From an uncultured Paracoccaceae bacterium (lineage in GTDB: Bacteria; Pseudomonadota; Alphaproteobacteria; Rhodobacterales; Rhodobacteraceae): DNA of 64,000 nt. Position numbers and translations under genes: made by a program. Below the pieces are notes generated by a model. It did no database searches, was not told the DNA's origin, and worked only from the letters and a program-made list of their open reading frames with translations. This document shows positions 25,071-33,741 of this stretch, piece after piece. Numbering within the stretch: the stretch's first letter is position 1; every line of letters starts with the position of its first letter. The DNA is taken from positions 62,001-126,000 of the forward strand of contig CAKZOU010000034.1 in the NCBI GenBank assembly GCA_937138255.1. Direction: 5' to 3'.

Positions 25071-25874
25071 ATGTCGTTTTCCATCGCGGGCAAGACCGCC
25101 ATCGTCACCGGAGCGGCCAATGGCGTCGGACTCGCCATCGGGCGGCATTTTGTCGAGCAGGGCGCCAATGTCATGTTCTGCGATATGGACGAGGCGACGC
25201 TCGAGTACGAGCTTGGTGCGGAAGTGACCGATGATGGCCCGATCCGGCTTTTTGCAGGCGATCTTCGAAAGAAGCTGACGATCACCAATCTTCTTTCGGC
25301 CACGGTCGATGCCTTCGAGCGGATCGATATCGTGGTCAATGCCTCGCGCCAGGTTTTGACTTCGGACCCCCTCAACCCCAACGACGATGCCGTGGCCGAG
25401 CTTCTTGAGCAGAATATGCTGACAGCCCTGCGCCTGTCGCAGGCCGCAGCACGGCGGATGATCAAGCAGGCCGAAGATCAGGAAGAGGGGCAGGCGGGCG
25501 CCATTGTGAATCTCTCGTCCATTGCGGCGCGGATTACTCACCCCGAGCTTTTGGCCTATTCGGTCAGCAATGCCGCCGCCGAGCAGATGACCCGATCGCT
25601 TGCGGTGGCGCTGGCGCCGCATCGTATCCGCGTGAATGCGGTCGCCTTCGGCAGCGTGATGAGCGCAAGCCTGAAGGGTGCGCTCAAGGAAAACGACGAG
25701 TACCGTAACGAGATCGTCAAACATACGCCGCTGCACCGCATTGCCAGCCCCGGTGAGGTGTGTGACGCGGTTCAGTATCTCGCCTCGGAAGGCAGTTCTT
25801 TCGTCACCGGACAGGTCGTTACCGTGGATGGCGGGCGTTCGCTCCTTGATCCGGTGGGGCTATCGGTCCACTAG
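25071..25874 (+). CDS. Short-chain dehydrogenase/reductase with an altered active site
   Basis: A 267-residue classical SDR. The cofactor motif is TGAANGVGLAIG (about 14-25). NAS replaces the common NNAG. The catalytic Ser is in VNLSSIAA (Ser150) and the Tyr in AYSVSNAAAEQ (Tyr163). The YxxxK lysine is replaced by Asn167 (codon AAT, 25569-25571), which is unusual and may impair hydride transfer. The C-terminus FVTGQVVTVDGGRSL is normal. It follows the RsmC-like gene by 42 bp. The substrate is unknown. Confidence 0.88.
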   Translation: MSFSIAGKTAIVTGAANGVGLAIGRHFVEQGANVMFCDMDEATLEYELGAEVTDDGPIRLFAGDLRKKLTITNLLSATVDAFERIDIVVNASRQVLTSDPLNPNDDAVAELLEQNMLTALRLSQAAARRMIKQAEDQEEGQAGAIVNLSSIAARITHPELLAYSVSNAAAEQMTRSLAVALAPHRIRVNAVAFGSVMSASLKGALKENDEYRNEIVKHTPLHRIASPGEVCDAVQYLASEGSSFVTGQVVTVDGGRSLLDPVGLSVH

Positions 25875-25876
25875 CC

Positions 25877-26257
25877 CTATTCCGCCGGATAGGTGGCGAT
25901 GCACTGCTGGATGCGGGCGTTGACAGCCTTGAGCATTTCGGCCTGCCGTTCCTCAAGGGATTTCAGTTTCTGGTATTCGAGGTTCAGGTCGATCGCTGTC
26001 GGGACAAGCTGGGTGACAGGCTCGAGTGTCGGGCACTGGCTGCCTGTGGGCTGCCCCTCGGGATCGAGACAGGGCTTATAGACCTCGACGAATACGGTTT
26101 TCTCGGTCAGCGCATAGCCGCGGTCCACGTTGGCGCGGGTAATGGCGACGAGGTTGTTGATGACAGCCATTTCCTTGTTGGCGGTGTTGATGCAGCCGTC
26201 GCGCTGGCTGATGCAGGCGGCAAGGACGAGGGGCAGAAGAAAGAGAGTGCGGCGCAT
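25877..26257 (-). CDS. Small lipoprotein, function unknown
   Basis: A 126-residue protein. The N-terminus MRRTLFLLPLVLAAC is a lipoprotein signal with lipobox LAAC (Cys15). The mature part has six further cysteines in the pattern C...C...C...C and a helical C-terminal section (EYQKLKSLEERQAEMLKAVN). The start at 26257 is fixed by AGGAG 7 nt upstream; the longer in-frame opening to 27301 is antisense to hemF and not coding. It ends 2 bp from the convergent SDR gene. The family was not recognised. Confidence 0.75.
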   Translation of the reverse strand: MRRTLFLLPLVLAACISQRDGCINTANKEMAVINNLVAITRANVDRGYALTEKTVFVEVYKPCLDPEGQPTGSQCPTLEPVTQLVPTAIDLNLEYQKLKSLEERQAEMLKAVNARIQQCIATYPAE

Positions 26258-26356
26258 GGTAGCTCCTGACGGGTGGGGGCCACCGCGGGAGTGGCTGTTG
26301 ACCCCAAAGGGTGCTAGAGGCCGCTGATATGCAATAACACCGCGCCTGAGGACCTG

Positions 26357-27247
26357 ATGACCGACGCTATGGCCCAAGAGAAGAAGACCGCTTCCGAGTG
26401 GTTCCGCACCCTGCGCGACGAGATCGTCACAGCCTTCGAGGCGCTGGAAGACAGCCAGACGACCGGGCCCTTCGCGGATCGCACTGCCGGGCGTTTCGAG
26501 GTCACGCCGACCAAGCGTGCCTCGGAGGATGGATCGGATACGGGCGGCGGCCTCATGTCGGTGATGCGCGGCGGGCGGGTGTTCGAGAAGGTCGGGGTCA
26601 ATGTCTCGACCGTCTATGGCCGGCTTGGCGAGGCGGCGCAGAAATCCATGGCGGCGCGCGGAGTGCCGGGGATGGCCGAGGATCCACGTTTTTGGGCATC
26701 GGGCATTTCGCTTGTCGCTCATATGCAGAACCCGCATACGCCGGCGGTGCATATGAACACCCGGATGTTCTGGACGCCCGGCGCGTGGTGGTTTGGCGGC
26801 GGGTCGGACCTGAACCCTTGCATCGAGTATGCCGAGGACACGGCGCATTTTCATGCTGTGCAGAAGGAAAAGCTCGATCCCCATGGAGAGGGGCATTATC
26901 CGCGCCTCAAGGCCTGGGCGGACGAGTATTTCTATGTCCCGCACCGGGGCCGCGCGCGGGGGGTGGGTGGTATTTTCATGGACGACTATTGCACCGGCGA
27001 TTGGGCGGCGGATTTCGCGCTGACGCAGGATATCGGACGGGCGTTCCTTCCGGCCTTCCTGCCGGTGACAGAGCGGCGGAGGAACACGGCTTGGACCGAG
27101 GCGGACAAAGACGCGCAGCTGATCCACCGGGGGCTTTATGCCGAGTATAATCTCGTCTACGACCGCGGCACGAAGTTTGGCCTTGCCACGGGGCATGATG
27201 CCAACGCGGTGTTGATGAGCCTGCCGCCGATGGCGAAGTGGGTGTAA
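26357..27247 (+). CDS. hemF: Oxygen-dependent coproporphyrinogen III oxidase
   Basis: HemF, 296 residues. It carries out the aerobic oxidative decarboxylation of coproporphyrinogen III to protoporphyrinogen IX. Family signatures are GGGLMSVMRGGRVFEKVGVN, VHMNTRMFW, WWFGGGSDLNP (about 145-155) and FYVPHRGRARGVGGIFMDDY. The C-terminal GLYAEYNLVYDRGTKFGLAT stretch is complete. An anaerobic HemN is not in the window. It is the first of three heme genes, in the order hemF(+), hemE(-), hemC(+). Confidence 0.97.
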   Translation: MTDAMAQEKKTASEWFRTLRDEIVTAFEALEDSQTTGPFADRTAGRFEVTPTKRASEDGSDTGGGLMSVMRGGRVFEKVGVNVSTVYGRLGEAAQKSMAARGVPGMAEDPRFWASGISLVAHMQNPHTPAVHMNTRMFWTPGAWWFGGGSDLNPCIEYAEDTAHFHAVQKEKLDPHGEGHYPRLKAWADEYFYVPHRGRARGVGGIFMDDYCTGDWAADFALTQDIGRAFLPAFLPVTERRRNTAWTEADKDAQLIHRGLYAEYNLVYDRGTKFGLATGHDANAVLMSLPPMAKWV

Positions 27248-27312
27248 GGGGGCGCTGCCCCCTCTGGGCCTGACGGCCCATTCACCCCCGGAGTATTTCA
27301 AGCCAAAAGAAG
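27248..27312. repeat. GC-rich intergenic element of the Rhodobacterales type (hemF-hemE junction)
   Basis: Two hairpins in a row, GGGGGC-GCT-GCCCCC and GGGCC-TGAC-GGCCC, are followed by ACCCCCGGAGTATTTCAAGC and an A/G-rich stretch. From memory this arrangement recurs in intergenic regions of many Rhodobacterales genomes; I cannot check copy number from one window. It may also work as a bidirectional terminator. Confidence 0.55.
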
Positions 27313-27313
27313 A

Positions 27314-28345
27314 TCAGGCGCCGGCGCGGACGGTGTCGATCATCAGCTGCACATTTTCGGGATCGGCGTCGGGCGTGATGCCGTGGCCGAGGTTAAAGAT
27401 GTGCGGGCCTTTCGAGAAGGCGCGGGTGATGCGGCGGGTCTCGTCGATCAGGGCTTGGCCGCCTGTGACCATATGATGCGAGGCGAGGTTGCCTTGGACG
27501 CAGCCCCCCGTTTGCACGTTGGCGGCCGCCCATTCGGCGCTGACGCCGTCATCGAGGGCGATACAGTCGGCGCCGATTGTGGCATGGAGGCCAGCATAGC
27601 GTTCGCCCGCGCCGCGGGGGAAGGCGATGACTGGAAGGCCCGGGTGGCGGGCCTTGAGGGCGGCGGTGATCTTGCGGGCGGGCTCGACGGCGAAATCGTG
27701 GAAATCCTGGCCCTGAAGACTGCCGGCCCAACTGTCGAAGATCTTGACGACTTCGACTCCGGCTTTCACCTGCATCGAGAGGTATTCGACGGTCGTTTCG
27801 GTGAGGCGGTCGATGAGGCCGGCGAAGGTGGCGCGGTCAGCGGCTTTGAGCGCGTGGGCGGGGCCCTGGTCGGGGGTGCCGCGGCCGGCGATCATGTAGG
27901 TTGCCACCGTCCAAGGCGCGCCGGCGAAGCCGATCAGCGTGGTTTCTTTCGGCAGTTCGCGCGACAGGATGCGGACGGTCTCGTAGACCGGGCTGAGGGT
28001 CTCGTGGATCGCCTCGGTGGGTTTCAGGGCGGCGAGTTCGTCGGGCGTTGTCACAGTTGTCATCCGCGGGCCCTCTCCGGTTTCAAACCAAAGATCGACG
28101 CCAAGCGCCTGCGGCAGGAGGAGGATGTCGGCGAATAGGATCGCGGCGTCGAAGCCATAGCGGCGGATCGGCTGGAGCGTGACCTCGGCCGCGAGTTCGG
28201 AATTGTAGCACAGCGACAGGAAATCCCCCGCCTCGGCCCGCGTGGCGCGGTATTCGGGCAGATATCGGCCCGCTTGCCGCATCATCCAGATGGGCGGTGT
28301 GGGCAGAACCTCGCCCCTCAGGGCGCGCAGGATCGTCTTGGTCAT
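27314..28345 (-). CDS. hemE: Uroporphyrinogen decarboxylase
   Basis: HemE, 343 residues. It removes four acetate carboxyls from uroporphyrinogen III to make coproporphyrinogen III. The diagnostic [17 protein letters not shown] (about 17-33) and [16 protein letters not shown] (about 143-158) are intact. The catalytic Asp lies in [25 protein letters not shown] and [17 protein letters not shown] complete the fold. AAGGAG is 5 nt before the ATG. Divergent from hemC. Confidence 0.97.
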   Translation of the reverse strand: MTKTILRALRGEVLPTPPIWMMRQAGRYLPEYRATRAEAGDFLSLCYNSELAAEVTLQPIRRYGFDAAILFADILLLPQALGVDLWFETGEGPRMTTVTTPDELAALKPTEAIHETLSPVYETVRILSRELPKETTLIGFAGAPWTVATYMIAGRGTPDQGPAHALKAADRATFAGLIDRLTETTVEYLSMQVKAGVEVVKIFDSWAGSLQGQDFHDFAVEPARKITAALKARHPGLPVIAFPRGAGERYAGLHATIGADCIALDDGVSAEWAAANVQTGGCVQGNLASHHMVTGGQALIDETRRITRAFSKGPHIFNLGHGITPDADPENVQLMIDTVRAGA

Positions 28346-28436
28346 GGGGGCTCCTTCAGCGTGGACCCGTGGTCGCCAATGCCGCAGGGCGTGTCAAGCC
28401 ATTGTCGGGCGGGTTTGGCGCGGCTAGAAGGCGCAT

Positions 28437-29372
28437 ATGATGCAAAACCTGCCTTCTCCCGCCTCGCCCTTCCGCATTGGAACCCGTGGATCGCCGCTTG
28501 CGCTCGCGCAGGCGCATGAGACGCGGGACCGTTTGGGGGCGGCGTTTGGCCTGCCGCAAGAGGCGTTTGAGATCGTCGTGATCAAGGTCACGGGCGATGC
28601 GGTGCAGGATCGGCCGCTGAAAGAGATCGGTGGCAAGGGGCTTTTCACGCGCGAGATCGAGGACGCGCTTCTCGATGGCTCGATCGATATTGCCGTGCAT
28701 TCGATGAAGGATATGCCAGTGGAGCAGCCCGAGGGGCTGATCCTTGATACCTTTCTGCCGCGCGAGGATGTGCGCGATGCGTTTGTCTCGATTGGGGGCG
28801 GGGCGCTGGCGGGTCTGGCGCAGGGCGCGGTGGTGGGAACATCGTCCTTGCGGCGCAAGGCGCAGCTTCTGGCGCGACGGCCCGATCTGCAGATTGTCGA
28901 ATTCCGCGGCAACGTGCAGACGCGGCTTCGCAAGCTGTCGGAAGGGGTGGCCGAGGCGACCTTCCTTGCCATGGCTGGGCTCAACCGGCTTGGCATGGCC
29001 GATGTGCCGCGCCAGCCGATCGAGCCCGAAGACATCCTGCCCGCCGTGGCGCAGGGCGCGATCGGCATCGAGCGGCGGCTGGTCGATTCGCGGGCGGCGG
29101 CGATGCTGGAGGCGATCCATCATGGCCCCACGGGGCAGCGGCTTAAGGCCGAGCGGGCCTTTCTGGCGGCGCTTGACGGGTCGTGCCAGACGCCAATTGC
29201 GGGGCTTGCCGAGCTGAGTGGCGGCAACCTGCGCTTGCGGGGCGAAATCCTTAGGGTCGATGGCTCGGAAGTGATCCGCGACGATCAGACCGCGGCGATC
29301 GAGGATGGCGCAGCTCTGGGCCGCGAGATGGCCCGCAAGATGCTTGAAAAGGCTGGCCCTGGTTTCTTCTAG
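28437..29372 (+). CDS. hemC: Hydroxymethylbilane synthase (porphobilinogen deaminase)
   Basis: HemC, 311 residues. It polymerises four porphobilinogens into hydroxymethylbilane. Seen: RIGTRGSPLALAQAHE, SIDIAVHSMKDMPVEQPEGL, GTSSLRRKAQLL and FRGNVQTRLRKL. The dipyrromethane-cofactor cysteine is in LDGSCQTPIAG (about 241). Two ATGs (28437, 28440) are possible. The stop TAG lies inside CTAG (29369-29372), shared with the convergent MFS gene. Confidence 0.97.
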   Translation: MMQNLPSPASPFRIGTRGSPLALAQAHETRDRLGAAFGLPQEAFEIVVIKVTGDAVQDRPLKEIGGKGLFTREIEDALLDGSIDIAVHSMKDMPVEQPEGLILDTFLPREDVRDAFVSIGGGALAGLAQGAVVGTSSLRRKAQLLARRPDLQIVEFRGNVQTRLRKLSEGVAEATFLAMAGLNRLGMADVPRQPIEPEDILPAVAQGAIGIERRLVDSRAAAMLEAIHHGPTGQRLKAERAFLAALDGSCQTPIAGLAELSGGNLRLRGEILRVDGSEVIRDDQTAAIEDGAALGREMARKMLEKAGPGFF

Positions 29373-30571
29373 GGTTCGCGCCCACGGTCGAGCCACAGGA
29401 TCGCGGCGATAGCGGCGAAGAGCGTGGCCGCACCGAGGATCGAGACAAGGCCATAGCCGCTGATCCATGTGCCGATGGCGAAGATCAGGGCGCTCAGGCC
29501 GTCGGAAGATAGCCGCTGGAGCGCGATGAGCGAGGCGCCGGCGCCGGCGCGGCGACCCATGAGATCCTGCAGGTAGCCGATTGCCAGGGCATAGACCATC
29601 GCGCCGCCTGCGCCTGCGGGAAAGACCAGCGCCCAGACCCACGGCGTTGGCGCGAGGATCGGCAGGAGGCCCAAGAATACCGCATAGATGCCCGCCCCCG
29701 CGGTGATGATCCAGAGGCGCGGCATCACACGAAGCAGCTGGCCGACCGATAGCGTGACCACCACTTCAACCGCCACGAAGAGGCCGAAGAAGAGGCCGAC
29801 ATCGCCCGCGCCGCGGCCTGAGGCTTCGTTGAAGATCAGGCCGACGACCACGCCGGAAATGGCCGAACCGGAATGGATCGCGCCCATCAGCATGACGCGG
29901 ATCAGAACAGGCGGCGCGACCATCTCTCCGATCGAGGCACGGAAGCCGAGGCCGGATTTCTGCTCGGTCCAGGGGGCCGCGCTGTCGGCGGGCCAGCTTC
30001 GCCAGATCAGCGCAAGGAGCGAGAGAGAGACCAGAAGGACCACCGGATAGATGGTTAGCAGGGAAAGGCCGCCATCGAAGGCCATGCCCCAGAGCGGCAG
30101 GACAATCATGAAAGGCACTGCAAAGGTCGCGCGAACAATGGCCAGGATCGCGTCCCGGTCTTGCACTGCCAGCGGCGCAGAAGCGAGGCGGGCCACAGCA
30201 AAAAGTTGGCCGAAAAGGGAACCACTGGCGGGCAGCAAAAGCATATGCGCGACGACGAAATAGACGGGTGAGTTGCCCATCCAGACCAGCGCAGATCCAG
30301 CGACCATCAGCGCCGAGGCGCTCAGGGCCATCGACCGGCGGCTGGGGCGCTGGTCGGTGATGATGCCTACGCCGACCGAGGCGCCGACCGAAACGAAAAG
30401 CGCGACTAGGAGGACGAAGGAATAGAACCTGTCGCTGATTCCGAAAACGCTGATGGCGATGAGCGACTGATAGATCGCGACCGAGGCAGCGTGGATGCCA
30501 AATAGCAAAACGGCGCCCACGACGAGCCGCAGGGTCGGATCGGTTGCGATCAGGCGAAGCTGTCGGATCAT
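29369..30571 (-). CDS. MFS transporter
   Basis: A 400-residue major facilitator superfamily protein with about 12 hydrophobic segments. The conserved loop 2-3 region is ITDQRPSRRSMALSA (D-x-R type motif A). There is an even split into two halves around residue 200 (charged loop PADSAAPWTEQKSG). It resembles sugar- or drug-efflux permeases, but no substrate can be assigned. The ATG overlaps the stop of the upstream FAD oxidase gene (ATGA), so the two are one transcription unit. Confidence 0.85.
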   Translation of the reverse strand: MIRQLRLIATDPTLRLVVGAVLLFGIHAASVAIYQSLIAISVFGISDRFYSFVLLVALFVSVGASVGVGIITDQRPSRRSMALSASALMVAGSALVWMGNSPVYFVVAHMLLLPASGSLFGQLFAVARLASAPLAVQDRDAILAIVRATFAVPFMIVLPLWGMAFDGGLSLLTIYPVVLLVSLSLLALIWRSWPADSAAPWTEQKSGLGFRASIGEMVAPPVLIRVMLMGAIHSGSAISGVVVGLIFNEASGRGAGDVGLFFGLFVAVEVVVTLSVGQLLRVMPRLWIITAGAGIYAVFLGLLPILAPTPWVWALVFPAGAGGAMVYALAIGYLQDLMGRRAGAGASLIALQRLSSDGLSALIFAIGTWISGYGLVSILGAATLFAAIAAILWLDRGREP

Positions 30572-31989
30572 GAATTGGCCGGAGGGATCAGTTTGCCGGG
30601 GTTCATCAGGTTGTCAGGGTCAAACGCCGCCTTGACCAAGCGCATCGCCGCCAGAACCTCGGGCGGCTTGCGCCGCCGCATCGTGGGCAGCTTGTAGAGG
30701 CCGATGCCGTGCTCGGCCGAAAAAGAACCGCCCAGTTCGGCAACTACATCTTCGACCGTCTCGCGCAGGCGGTCTTGCAGGGCTTCGTCTGTGGAGGTCG
30801 GGTAGAGGGTATAGTGCAGGTTACCGTCGCCCAAATGCGCCACGGTCAATTCGTCGATCTCGGGGTCAATGGCGGCAAGGCGGGGCCGGACGCGGGCATA
30901 GAAATCCTCGATCCGGTCGAGCGGCAGGGCGATATCGTTGTCGACCCGGCAGGCGCGCAGATAGGCGATGGCGGCGGCGGATTCGCGGCGGGTCCACATC
31001 TCGCGCCGCTGGGCTTCGCTGGTGGCGATCACCGCGTCGAGCAGGGCGCCTTCCTCGTGCATCGTGGCCAACACAGCTTCCAGCATCTCGTCGGCGGGGC
31101 GCGTCCCGTCCGGGCGCTGGGTGGCCAGAAGCGAGGAGGTGATGCCTAGCTCGATCATCACGTTCACATCATGGCGCTCGGCAAAGGGCAGGCGGGCCTT
31201 GGGATCGAGCTTGAGGTGCCCCTCGATGTATTCGCGCGGCATGTATTCAAAGGCTTCCACGGCGCCGCCACTTTCCGCCTGAAGCCGGTTCAGAAGGTCG
31301 AGCGCATCACCAAGGCTTCGCAGCGCGACCGTGGCCGTCAGATAGGCGCGCGGGCGGGGGGCGAGCTTCATCACCGCGGCGGTGATGACGCCGAGCGTGC
31401 CTTCCCCACCGATGAAGAGGTGCTTGAGCGCATAGCCGGTGTTGTCTTTGTGCAGCGCGCTCATCAGATCGAGCACGCGGCCATCGGCCAGAACCACCTC
31501 GACCCCGAGGCAAAGATCGCGGGTATTGCCATAGCGCAGAACGTTGGAGCCGCCGGCATTGGTCGAGAGGACACCGCCCAGCATGGCCGATCCTCGCGCA
31601 CCGAAGGTCAGCGGGAATACGAGATCCTGCTCCTCGGCAGCCTCATGCAGTTTGGTCAGGACAACCCCTGCCTCAGCGACGATGGCGCGTGCGGCGGGGC
31701 GGACATCGCGGATGCGGTTCATCCGGTCGAGCGAGAGCTTGATCCCGCCCGGCGCAAAGGTCGCGCCGTTGAAACCTGTCTTGCCGCTTACCGGCACAAT
31801 CGGGGTTTTCGTTTCGCTGGCAATTTGCAGGATCTCTGAAACCTCGGCGGTCGAGGCGGGCCGCAGAACCGCAGCAGGCGGCCCCACGAATTCACCGGCT
31901 ATGTCCTGATCCCAAGGAGCGGTATCTTTGCCCGTCAGAACGTTCCGCGGGCCAATCGCAGCGGCAAAGCGTTCGAGCGGCAGGGACAT
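30568..31989 (-). CDS. FAD-linked oxidase, D-lactate dehydrogenase (cytochrome)/glycolate oxidase GlcD type
   Basis: A 473-residue flavoprotein with an N-terminal PCMH-type FAD domain (about 35-215) and a C-terminal FAD-oxidase domain. Seen: VPVSGKTGFNGATFAPGGIK, GARGSAMLGGVLSTNAGGSN and GYALKHLFIGGEGTLGVIT. The substrate-end motifs are AHLGDGNLHYTLYP and SAEHGIGLYKLP, typical of D-2-hydroxyacid dehydrogenases. D-lactate is the likely substrate, but another 2-hydroxyacid is possible. AAGGAGA precedes the ATG at 31989. Cotranscribed with the MFS gene. Confidence 0.9.
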   Translation of the reverse strand: MSLPLERFAAAIGPRNVLTGKDTAPWDQDIAGEFVGPPAAVLRPASTAEVSEILQIASETKTPIVPVSGKTGFNGATFAPGGIKLSLDRMNRIRDVRPAARAIVAEAGVVLTKLHEAAEEQDLVFPLTFGARGSAMLGGVLSTNAGGSNVLRYGNTRDLCLGVEVVLADGRVLDLMSALHKDNTGYALKHLFIGGEGTLGVITAAVMKLAPRPRAYLTATVALRSLGDALDLLNRLQAESGGAVEAFEYMPREYIEGHLKLDPKARLPFAERHDVNVMIELGITSSLLATQRPDGTRPADEMLEAVLATMHEEGALLDAVIATSEAQRREMWTRRESAAAIAYLRACRVDNDIALPLDRIEDFYARVRPRLAAIDPEIDELTVAHLGDGNLHYTLYPTSTDEALQDRLRETVEDVVAELGGSFSAEHGIGLYKLPTMRRRKPPEVLAAMRLVKAAFDPDNLMNPGKLIPPANS

Positions 31990-32070
31990 AGCGTTCTCCT
32001 TCGGGTTTCTGGCCAGTGCTAGCGGCTTCAGAGCGCCGGGAAAAGAGGGCAAGGCTCGCGACTTTTCCTC

Positions 32071-32099
32071 TTGACGCCGCCTGACCCACAGACTACCTC
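32071..32099 (+). promoter_or_regulatory. Predicted promoter of the tRNA gene
   Basis: TTGACG (32071-32076) and TACCTC (32094-32099) are separated by 17 bp. The tRNA begins 11 bp downstream. Confidence 0.6.
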
Positions 32100-32109
32100 G
32101 CACCGCGTT

Positions 32110-32186
32110 GGCGGAGTAGCTCAGTTGGTTAGAGCAGCGGAATCATAATCCGCGTGTCGGGGGTTCAAGTCCCTCCTCCGCTACCA
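32110..32186 (+). tRNA. tRNA-Met (anticodon CAU, elongator type)
   Basis: A complete cloverleaf with encoded CCA. The acceptor stem GGCGGAG pairs with CTCCGCT (a G1-U72 wobble). The D-arm is GCTCAGTTGGTTAGAGC, the anticodon arm GCGGA-ATCATAA-TCCGC (anticodon 32144-32146) and the T-arm GGGGGTTCAAGTCCCTC. CAU could also be lysidine-modified tRNA-Ile2, but the stem matches alphaproteobacterial elongator tRNA-Met as I recall it. It is not an initiator (no C1-A72 mismatch). Confidence 0.9.
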
Positions 32187-32316
32187 TCCTTCCCCGAAAA
32201 GATATTCTTTCTCGAACGAACGCAGTTTCTTTGCTTCCGTGGCCTTTTCAAAGGAACCGCGCCCTCCCGCGAGGGAGAGCGCGTTCTTGCCAAAGAAGAA
32301 TAAACGACTTGCGCGC

Positions 32317-33318
32317 TTACCTAGAGATTACATCTCGTCCGGGGGTGTCGTTGTTGCCGCTATTGATGCCGAGAGTGTGCTGGCACTCCATTTCGTATGC
32401 TGACTGGTTGGTCTTGAATGTGGCAGATACGCCTTCGACCTCGAACCAGCCAACTTCCGTACCGGGGACTTTGGGAATGTCCCAAAGACGCAGCACGTTA
32501 AAGTTGCCGTTTGCGTCGGTAATCGCGCCGTAAGTCTGGCTCGGCACTCCATTGTGAACATAGCGGTAGTTGATTTGCGTGTTCGGCACCGAAGCCTGAA
32601 CTTGCAGGCTTGTCCTGACCTGACAGGTTCCGGTCTTTGTCGTGATCTCGGTGAGACCCAGCGAAGATCCCAAAACGTCAACCCGTGGCGCAATTCCTCC
32701 GCTTCCGCCGGGCGTCGCGGGCGGTTGGTGGCGCTTGCAGATTACGTCGAGTTTCACAGTATCCTTTGCCTCGAAGATCAGCTGGTTCGATCCCGGGCCG
32801 TTCAAGTTCTGGTAGTGGGCAAGATTTACTTCGAAATGGGCTTGACGGTCTTGCCCGAAGATCTGGGCATTGGACGCGCCGTTATGGCGCAGCCCTGCCG
32901 CAATCGTGTTGCACATGGACACGGCCTCGTCCTCGATTGTCCCCGCAGCGACCGACAGATCCACTGATTTGTTGACCGTGTTCGGGCGATTGCCAAACGG
33001 ATAGCTTTCCGAGTGCCGCGAGAACCACATTCCGCCGACCTCTGTCGCGATACCGACACCGGTCCAGATCTCTGGCTCGACCCACCAGCTTACAATGCTG
33101 CCGGAGACCCCGACGTCGAGATAAACATGGGCCTCTATAATGGCGGGCGAGTTGCCCTGTAGCTGGGTGTAATCCTGTCCGTTGCTCAGGACGACAATGG
33201 AATTCGGGCTAATCGACTGGATCTGATAATCGCCTTCATCGGCCTGAGCAGGGGCAGCTGCGAAAGCCGCAAGCACATGTGCTGCAAATAGATTCCGTAA
33301 AGTGGTTTTGATGTTCAT
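32317..33318 (-). CDS. Secreted protein of unknown function
   Basis: A 333-residue protein. The signal peptide is MNIKTTLRNLFAAHVLAAFA followed by AAPAQA. The mature part is rich in beta-strand-like segments and contains at least four cysteines (MCNTIAAG, DVICKRH, TGTCQVRT, EMECQH), which could form disulfides in the periplasm. A PPATPGGSGG linker near residue 205 separates two domains. The base composition is lower in GC than in its neighbours. I do not recognise the family. GGGATTGAG lies upstream of the ATG. Confidence 0.65.
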   Translation of the reverse strand: MNIKTTLRNLFAAHVLAAFAAAPAQADEGDYQIQSISPNSIVVLSNGQDYTQLQGNSPAIIEAHVYLDVGVSGSIVSWWVEPEIWTGVGIATEVGGMWFSRHSESYPFGNRPNTVNKSVDLSVAAGTIEDEAVSMCNTIAAGLRHNGASNAQIFGQDRQAHFEVNLAHYQNLNGPGSNQLIFEAKDTVKLDVICKRHQPPATPGGSGGIAPRVDVLGSSLGLTEITTKTGTCQVRTSLQVQASVPNTQINYRYVHNGVPSQTYGAITDANGNFNVLRLWDIPKVPGTEVGWFEVEGVSATFKTNQSAYEMECQHTLGINSGNNDTPGRDVISR

Positions 33319-33741
33319 TTCTCAATCCCCAAAAAAAATTGGAAAATTCAAGTATTCTTCCAGGTCGATAGCCTAGGCGAATTGGATATTCTCGCGACCG
33401 GAGTCTGACCATCCAACGCACAAAACACTTTCGTTTTGAAGTGCCGCTGCGAGGTCGTTTTGGACGACACTTGACGTAGTGCCCGGCGGAAGTGAGGTGG
33501 CATGACAGTGCCGATCATTAACCAATCTAGGAAAATTATGCGCCTCCTGTCCCAATTCGGTCAAGCAGGAGAGCAAGGTCAACAGCGGAAGATGCCCCAT
33601 CGTCATCCAATGGTACCGGTAGGGAGGAATTGTGTTGGTCAAGGCATTCAGTCCCTGCCTCGGGAAGAAGATCCGCGTATCGCTCCATCTAATGTTGATA
33701 TTGATCAATTTATTCCTCAGATTGTTAGCTATGGTGAAGGC
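33319..33741. other. 423-bp AT-richer spacer without a supported gene
   Basis: The frame of the downstream ABC ATPase stays open back to an ATG at 33502 with GGAAGTGAGG upstream, but the 80-residue extension looks non-family-like. On the minus strand a possible TTG-started ORF of about 50 codons ends at 33373 (C-terminus VGWSDSGRENIQFA), without homology that I recognise. The section 33690-33735 is AT-rich and promoter-like. Confidence 0.4.

Noticed and set aside
28356-29642. Minus-strand open frame (428 codons)
   Set aside because: Antisense to hemC, which is clearly coding.
33502-33741. 80-residue N-terminal extension of the ABC ATPase
   Set aside because: The family begins at MTKRSK; the extension has no domain and a different composition. 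Kept only as a remark in the spacer entry.
32160-33741. Possible integration site (att) at the tRNA-Met 3' end
   Set aside because: No second copy of the tRNA 3' end was found downstream and no integrase gene is in the window.
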